Of a DNA stretch of 64,000 nt, positions 60,501 to 64,000 are shown piece by piece. The DNA comes from Polytrichum commune (taxonomy: Eukaryota > Streptophyta > Polytrichopsida > Polytrichales > Polytrichaceae). The stretch is from NCBI GenBank assembly GCA_950295325.1, contig OX485805.1, positions 5,394,501-5,458,500 on the forward strand, in the 5' to 3' direction. The number at the start of each line of letters is the position of its first letter. Positions within the stretch are counted from its first letter, which is position 1. The position numbers were made by a program, and so were the translations under genes. The notes beneath the pieces are model-generated. The model did no database searches, was not told the DNA's origin, and saw only the letters and a program-made list of their open reading frames with translations.

Positions 60501-62066
60501 ACAATAGGGATGATACAAGTGCCTACAAGATGATACAATAATGTCACTGTTAGGAAACGGAAATTGACACAGTGAACAAGTGGAAATCTCCAGAAATCCA
60601 CTCCGATCTGAAATCCCTGCACCCTTCTCCTCTAAGTAAACCATGGGCCGTGGCCAGAAGGACCCCAAAGTCTTTCCTTTCTGCAACTCTAACAACTCCG
60701 CCTTCAATGCCTTGTATTGTAAGCGATGGGCCTCAATTCCATGTGCCATGTTGACCACCACCGACTCTGCCCATTCCAACTCTGCCCTTAAGGCCAACAG
60801 CCTAGTCTGTTCTGAAGCTAATTGCTCCATTATGCCCTCCATCTTGATTTTCTCCCGGTCAACATCACCTCCCTCACCCAGCATGGCATCAATCTTCAAC
60901 CCCTTCTCCACCTTCTGGTTCTCGTAGCTCTCGAGGAGACATTGTGACTGCTCCACCTTTAACTTACACCGATCCCTCCTCTGAAAGGCCTCCTTCTCTC
61001 GCACTATGTCCGCCTCCGTCTCCACCGATAATACGGTAATCAACTCTTGAACCTCCCTGCCCTTCTCCTTCACCGATTCTGCACAGTTCAAGTTCAATCT
61101 CTAATAGATTAATGCATAAAATTCAATAAGTTAAAAAAATGGAAAGATCAACAAAAATCCAACATGTAGACAGATCAAGAGGATGGAAAGGCTGAATTTA
61201 CCATGAGTCCAACATCCACCTCTGCGTGCATATTCTGTACCACCTTCAACACAGACCCCTGATCCCATGCCAGACTCGAACAGTCCACCACAATCCGATG
61301 TTTCACCGAGCCTTGACTTCGTCCTCCCCTCTTCCCCCATTCTATCTCCCCTCCTGACCCCTGAACTCCATGTCGGACTTTCCCCACGCACCCCTGGCTC
61401 TACCTTTATTTTTGCCCACTCTCTACCCCGAACCTCTAGAGGCTTATCCCCCTCAAGCGTCTTCCTCAACGCCAACAACTTCTGGACACTTTGCTCATAG
61501 CGATTCACTTGCCTCTTGTTAGTGTCAGCCCCAAAGGCACACCAATCTACTTTCCCTTTCCCCTCATCAAACTCAACTGCAACACCCTCGGCAAAATGTA
61601 TCTTCAAGTAAGGAGGGATCTCACTCGGTGGATGTTGGTAGAGAATTGGGTGTAGGTATTGAATCCTCTTCACCACCCCTGCGTCTTTGCACCCTGCCCA
61701 CCCGTAGCCTTGGCGTCCACCATCGCCATATGGTTCTCCAAACATTTCCTTCAACAAACCAGGAGACACTCTTCCTTTCCGAAATTGATGTGGGTTGTCG
61801 CCATCGCTTGCAAGGGTCGGGTACTCATGCTGAAAATCTTCGCGTGTCAAAGCTCGCGGTGGTTGCCTTAACCTGGCGATCTCTGCATCCACCTGGTCAA
61901 TCCTCTCTATCCTGGGCTTTGACGTCTTCTTCGGCGCGGGACGTCTTCGATGTACAGCCCTGTCATCAGAGTTGTCAATCTCCTCAAATTGACTATCTCC
62001 CGTGCTTCCTCGCGCCTTGCGACCGCTGTGAGTGCTCCCCGAATGTCGTCCAACAGAACCCTCCAT
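40681..62066 (-). CDS. element X second gene: coiled-coil, RING-like protein split by an 18.7-kb intron
   Basis: Minus strand. Exon A runs from ATG at 62,066 to 61,202 and encodes a basic N-terminus and a conserved-looking globular part (HEYPTLASDGDNPHQF, GYGWAGCKDAGVVKRI). Near its end the better protein frame is the one giving IVVDCSSLAWDQG...GLM, so one base seems to be gained or lost at about 61,300-61,420. Exon B (61,100-60,296) has a long coiled coil and a RING-like motif: C-x2-C, then CRHLYHPYC (C-x-H-x2-H-x2-C), then C-x4-C instead of C-x2-C. Exon C (41,612-40,681) is acidic then Lys-rich (KKMKAVKNV, KKRKKRR) with a nuclear-protein look. The junctions GTG|GTAAG and TTTCAG|GG join in phase although 17.7 kb of nested elements now fill the intron. 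Role unknown; possibly a ubiquitin-ligase-like helper of the X transposase. Confidence 0.65.
42186..42649. repeat. G-rich array of element A copy 2, left part
   Basis: Repeats of GGGGCGGACGGGG and GGGAACGGGAGCGGACGGAG, interspersed with long A or T runs (for example a run of about 20 A near 42,560-42,582). The plus strand has almost no C outside the CGGACG word. Confidence 0.9.
42838..42844 (+). promoter_or_regulatory. TATA box of the inner hAT element
   Basis: TATAAAG about 190 bp inside the left terminus, followed by a leader and an ATG at about 42,992 that opens only an 18-codon frame. Position and orientation suit the promoter of the transposase whose C-terminus survives at 57,996-58,440. 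Confidence 0.5.
43650..44717. other. left subterminal region of the CACTA element
   Basis: No gene. Rich in TGACTA/TAGTCA and in words of the form ATGTGGCxxC/CCACGTGTGG, which may be protein-binding sites arranged in both orientations. Confidence 0.6.
44718..49694 (-). CDS. CACTA TnpA-like protein containing a degenerate FCP1-like HAD domain
   Basis: Exons read on the minus strand with consistent phases: 49,694-49,499, 48,504-48,395, 48,081-47,245, 47,151-47,068, 46,883 to about 45,300, then less certain 3' exons at about 45,232-45,158 and 45,012-44,718. Exon 3 is Pro/Gln/Met-rich and then matches the plant transposase Ptta/En/Spm domain (ARLCEYWSKPE...ANARKQ). Exon 5 starts with a coiled coil, then low-complexity Gly/Ser/Glu sequence, then an FCP1-like domain: LLIFNMHGTLLD, RPWLTEFIDKCFKNFRVAFWG, MFCWSAKEC, GNTMIIDHIKAMVDCNP. 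The catalytic DxDx(T/V) is NMHGT, and IDD is IDH, so phosphatase activity is unlikely. The last exon (QIVQLMNFKNPRQIVASGK) resembles the Tnp1/En/Spm-like C-terminal domain. A TAG at 47,335-47,337 interrupts the transposase domain (CAG by context). Expected role: binding element ends. Confidence 0.75.
49735..52362. other. divergent promoter region and unassigned DNA of the CACTA element
   Basis: The start points of the TnpA-like gene (-) and of plus-strand genes lie on either side. From 50,100 to 52,360 I see only short frames; scattered stretches such as 51,490-51,720 look like untranslated or intron sequence. Nothing else is recognised. Confidence 0.4.
52363..52486 (+). other. candidate exon of a small basic protein in the CACTA element
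   Basis: ATG at 52,363 opens MEQNVPSQCLYGEEDTMQDG and ends in an Arg-rich stretch (TRRIRRRKSLT) at a splice donor ACAG|GTTAG. An acceptor TATTGCAG at 52,718 would join it in phase to an exon reading EERRGPLCEIIEVAGVKPW. Further exon-like pieces may lie at 52,931-53,000 and 53,310-53,430. It could be the 5' part of the Tnp2 transcript or a captured host gene fragment; the family is not recognised. Confidence 0.35.
53673..57369 (+). CDS. Tnp2 transposase of the CACTA element, apparently intact
   Basis: Three exons with matching phases: 53,673-55,412, 55,599-56,497 and 56,637-57,369. The start may be ATG 53,673 or ATG 53,685 after an acceptor TATGCAG. Domains in order: N-terminal Cys motif (CPCSKCKG), acidic linker, the Tnp2 (Transposase_21) domain with AADGVNPFK, YNIPPWL, VYLAPLVEEL, LLWTIHDFPGYG and CPVCG, the split LPYWK|ELLIRYTLDVMHCEQN, then DUF4218 (LPLALRGLL, TRWMYPVERYMKTLKHYVRN) and C-terminal DUF4216 (LDYGPLRTPVILFRCEW, AGFMVVN, PFIFPSQATQVFF). 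It should cut and paste the element, acting in the nucleus. No stop or frameshift was seen, so this is the best candidate for a functional enzyme in the window. Confidence 0.93.
57370..57948. other. right subterminal region of the CACTA element
   Basis: Non-coding; dense in TGACTA, AATGAGTCATT and related words in both orientations, the presumed binding sites for the TnpA-like protein, ending at GATTCTTCTAGTG. Confidence 0.7.
57996..58440 (+). pseudogene. C-terminal remnant of the inner hAT transposase
   Basis: The second half reads EWHTNWPKLMQLWKKIIL, then SSIAICERGFSKQNAYKSHL and NRLNLKTLDALMRVSLCG, the hAT dimerisation region near the C-terminus as in ZNF862/KIAA-like hAT proteins. The first half (NTELWLERILLKFQYSEEE...ECENKT) is in a different frame; a single missing T near 58,175 (ATATTTGAGG) explains the shift, since the other frame continues FEAWRIYGSNLEW. 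Stop TGA at 58,438-58,440. The N-terminal zinc finger and catalytic part are absent. Confidence 0.8.
58678..59397. repeat. G-rich array of element A copy 2, right part, with 21-bp minisatellite
   Basis: From about 58,890 to 59,075 a 21-bp unit (GGGAACGGGGCGGAC followed by GGGGTC) repeats about nine times nearly exactly. Around it the same words alternate with A and T runs of 8-23 bases. Because 21 is divisible by three, open frames encode seven-residue Gly/Arg/Thr repeats; these are not genes. Confidence 0.92.
59634..59826. repeat. 51-bp tandem repeat in the intron of the element X RING-like gene
   Basis: Four copies of a unit containing ACAAGTATTCTAATGTCC and CTTCCAATACATTAAGCA, starting inside the right target-site duplication of element A copy 2 (ATAACAAG). 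The element seems to have inserted at the edge of this array. Confidence 0.85.
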
Positions 62067-62103
62067 TCTCTTCAATCCGTTGTCGCCCTCCGCCTTCAAT
62101 GCA

Positions 62104-62199
62104 GCTCACAGCGTAGCAATAATGTCCTCCTCAATCCCTAAACCCTAAAACCCTAAACCCCAAAGCTCACAGCGTAGCAATAATCTCCTCCTCAATCCC
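62104..62199. repeat. direct repeat with telo-box-like spacer upstream of the RING-like gene
   Basis: A 35-bp segment beginning GCTCACAGCGTAGCAATAAT occurs at 62,104 and again at 62,165 with one mismatch. The spacer holds CCCTAAACCCTAAAACCCTA-type sequence (TTTAGGG motifs on the coding, minus, strand), the arrangement of telo-boxes found in leaders of plant genes. It lies 40-130 bp upstream of the ATG at 62,066. Confidence 0.8.
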
Positions 62200-62778
62200 G
62201 GTCGTTAGCAGCCGAAGACGATGGACTCTCACAACGAGGAAGAAGACGACCGCCGGTGATCACCCGTTGGTGATGGTGAGGAACTGGTGATCACCGGTCA
62301 TCACCAAATATGAACTCCAGTCAACTGGCAACCACCAGCGATTGGGCCGTCCACCGGCAGTAACCAGTTATTCCTCACTGTCGACCTGTAGTCACCGGTT
62401 ACCACAAGCAAAATGTAACATCTTATCCTCTGATGACCGGTCCATTCAGTGGCCAACGAGTAATTACATATTAGCCTATGAACATGCCTTTTTTTTGGCC
62501 CTGTTCGAACACGTGTCAAGGCGTGAGTGGCTGCCATAATAGTGGAGTTAGGTGGCCTCAACAGCCGAGCCAAAAGTCCCATGTACTACTCCAAATAAAG
62601 CCATTTTTTTTCGCTGCCACCTTTTGTAAGACAGCCCCTTCTCCATTGGAGGATTCAGATCCGCCAACTTCCACCCTCGATCTCAAATGCGTGGCAAAAT
62701 TAGAAACCCGAAGCCAATAGTGAGTACATGTGAGTACTTTTGTGTAGTTATAGTACCCCTGAATTTAATACAAGTATA

Positions 62779-62801
62779 TAGGGTCTAGCATACTTCCACC
62801 C
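62779..62801 (-). repeat. right terminal inverted repeat of element X
   Basis: Reverse complement of 30,974-30,996 over 23 bp; followed by CTCT at 62,802-62,805. GTAC sites at about 62,721, 62,731 and 62,751 lie just inside. Confidence 0.8.
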
Positions 62802-63170
62802 CTCTTCACATAGTCATTGGTTATCAAAATCTTACATCCTATATGCCCTAATATACTCTTCCTATAAGTCTTAATATACTTTTATAATGATCCTCTATCA
62901 CTAAGTACTTAATTTTCTTTGCTAAGCTGATGGGATCCCATTCCCGTGGGTTAGGAACCCTATTGCCGCGCGTAAGGTCCCGTATTTGCGCGGCTAGGAC
63001 CTAATCCCGTGGCCGAGGGGTCCAGGGTTCTAAGTCTCGGTGCCAGGGTTCCTTCTCCTCGCCCTCCTCAACAGTCTATAGTCTCTTGTGGCTCTCCTCC
63101 TTAGCTTACAGGCTGCAGCTCTCTTCTGAGATTCCTTCCTCCTTTTGTACCAATTTCCTCAAAGCTCTTT
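62802..63170. other. right flank of element X
   Basis: The first 150 bp continue the AT-rich LTR-like wording of the left flank (CAAAATCTTACATCCTATA). From about 62,930 the sequence becomes GC-richer and no gene or repeat end is recognised before the LINE frame. Confidence 0.5.
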
Positions 63171-64000
63171 TTGGGATCGATTATCACTATACAAGAAACA
63201 AAGTTAGCCGCCACTAAATCCACTAACCACATCCAAAGATTATTTCCACACTACAAACTTTTCTTTAACAACACGCATAACATCATAAGAATCACACGCC
63301 AAAAAATGACCTACAGGGGATATAGAGGAGGCCTACTACTACTTATCCATAAAAAATATGCATTCCCAGATAACCTCTCCAAAATCCCTATACCCGCAGA
63401 TGTATCCCCGTTTCTCCAAATAACGCGGATAACAAACCACCCCCTACAACCTTGGCTACTAATCAACCTATACATGCCCTCACATAAAGAAGACCTACCT
63501 CTCATCCCCACCATACAACATACAATAACTAACCAAATAAATACGCACCCTAACCACACATACATCCTATGTGGAAATTTCAATAAGGACATCGCCTTAA
63601 TAGGTAGACAAAACGACCAACAAACCACGCCATCACAAACCGAGGATTACCTATGGAGATCCTTTACGACCGGCCTTGGCTTATCATACGTCCCGACAAA
63701 TACCCCCTTTTCAAGACAAGGAGGACACAACTACACACAAAATAGTCTAATAGATGGTTTCTTCATAAAAACCCCCAACAACAACCAATATACCTCAACT
63801 ATAAACCAAAATATGCATTTAAACTCCGACCACCTACCCATATAACTACAAATCCCCCCAAACACGCTCATAGCCAAAACACCACTCATAACTTCCGAAC
63901 CACCACCTAGGATATTCAATCCCATACCAAAGGAGAAACTCGAGGAATTTAACATAACATTTTTTGAAAGACACTCAAACCAAATAGATGAGCTTACACA
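63171..64000 (+). pseudogene. endonuclease domain of a non-LTR retrotransposon (LINE) ORF2, runs off the window
   Basis: An apurinic-type endonuclease (EEP) domain: IITIQETKL (motif with the metal-binding Glu), YRGGLLLLIHK, ILCGNFNKDI (GDFN motif with Asp replaced by Asn), SRQGGHNYTQNSLIDGFF and the final SDHLPI. The frame begins with TTG at 63,171 without an upstream Met, so the 5' part is missing. A TAA at 63,843-63,845 follows SDHLPI directly, yet the same frame stays open to the window end with protein-like sequence (RIFNPIPKEKLEEFNITFF), where the linker to the reverse transcriptase is expected. The GNFN change and the stop indicate a dead copy. Confidence 0.8.

Larger units (their letters stand above)
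30974..62801. mobile_element. element X: two-gene DNA transposon with 23-bp terminal inverted repeats
   Basis: The left end starts GGGTGGAAGTATGCTAGACC and the right end is its exact reverse complement over 23 bp (62,779-62,801). The flanking 4-bp duplication is CTCT (30,970-30,973 and 62,802-62,805), and joining the flanks restores the local repeat wording ATGCCTCTTCACAT. Between the ends lie two convergent genes, a DDE-type transposase (+) and a coiled-coil/RING-like gene (-). Subtracting two later insertions (about 3.2 and 17.7 kb) leaves an original size near 10.9 kb. Non-coding parts are strikingly rich in GTAC. A 4-bp target duplication is known for Sola-type transposons among others; assignment to a superfamily is only a guess. 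Confidence 0.75.

Overview
The window is nuclear DNA of a land plant, most probably a moss or another seedless plant. The evidence is GT-AG introns, plant-type CACTA and hAT transposons, TTTAGGG-type telomeric motifs, and a protein kinase-NB-ARC-LRR disease-resistance-type gene, an architecture (PNL) known mainly from mosses. Most of the sequence is accessory DNA; only the resistance-type gene looks like an ordinary host gene.

Layout. 1-14.9 kb: AT-rich, mostly gene-free, with a possible LTR and decayed exon fragments. 15.0-21.4 kb (+): kinase-NB-ARC-LRR gene with about 31 nearly identical 72-bp LRR units, a premature stop just after the MHD motif, and a frameshifted, decaying 3' tail. 22.5-28.1 kb (-): broken gene encoding a coiled-coil/Pro-rich region plus an FCP1-like HAD phosphatase domain, cut by a solo LTR and sprinkled with nine copies of a palindrome. 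28.3-31.0 kb: AT-rich LTR-like DNA. 31.0-62.8 kb: a large DNA transposon, called element X here, with 23-bp inverted termini and a 4-bp CTCT duplication. Its two genes converge: a DDE-type transposase (+) related to a family I know from animal genomes, and a coiled-coil/RING-like gene (-). 62.8-64 kb: flank of X and the endonuclease part of a LINE.

Element X is the host of a Russian-doll nest that can be resolved to the base. A non-autonomous hAT-like element A (8-bp duplication) sits in an exon of the X transposase and itself carries a solo LTR. A second copy of A (41,922-59,628, 8-bp duplication ATAACAAG) sits in the second intron of the RING-like gene. Inside it is another hAT (42,650-58,669, duplication GGGGGAGG), and inside that a 14.3-kb CACTA element (43,650-57,948, duplication GAG). 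The CACTA element encodes an apparently intact Tnp2 transposase and, divergently, a TnpA-like protein that contains an FCP1-like HAD domain with its catalytic aspartates replaced.

Main points of interest: element X as a two-gene transposon with a GTAC-rich non-coding part; the recurrence of FCP1-like domains in two unrelated-looking transposon-type genes; G-rich arrays that fill element A; the dispersed palindrome of the 26-28 kb gene; and the recently expanded LRR array of a resistance-type gene truncated by one stop codon. All homology calls are made by eye from motifs; no search was run.
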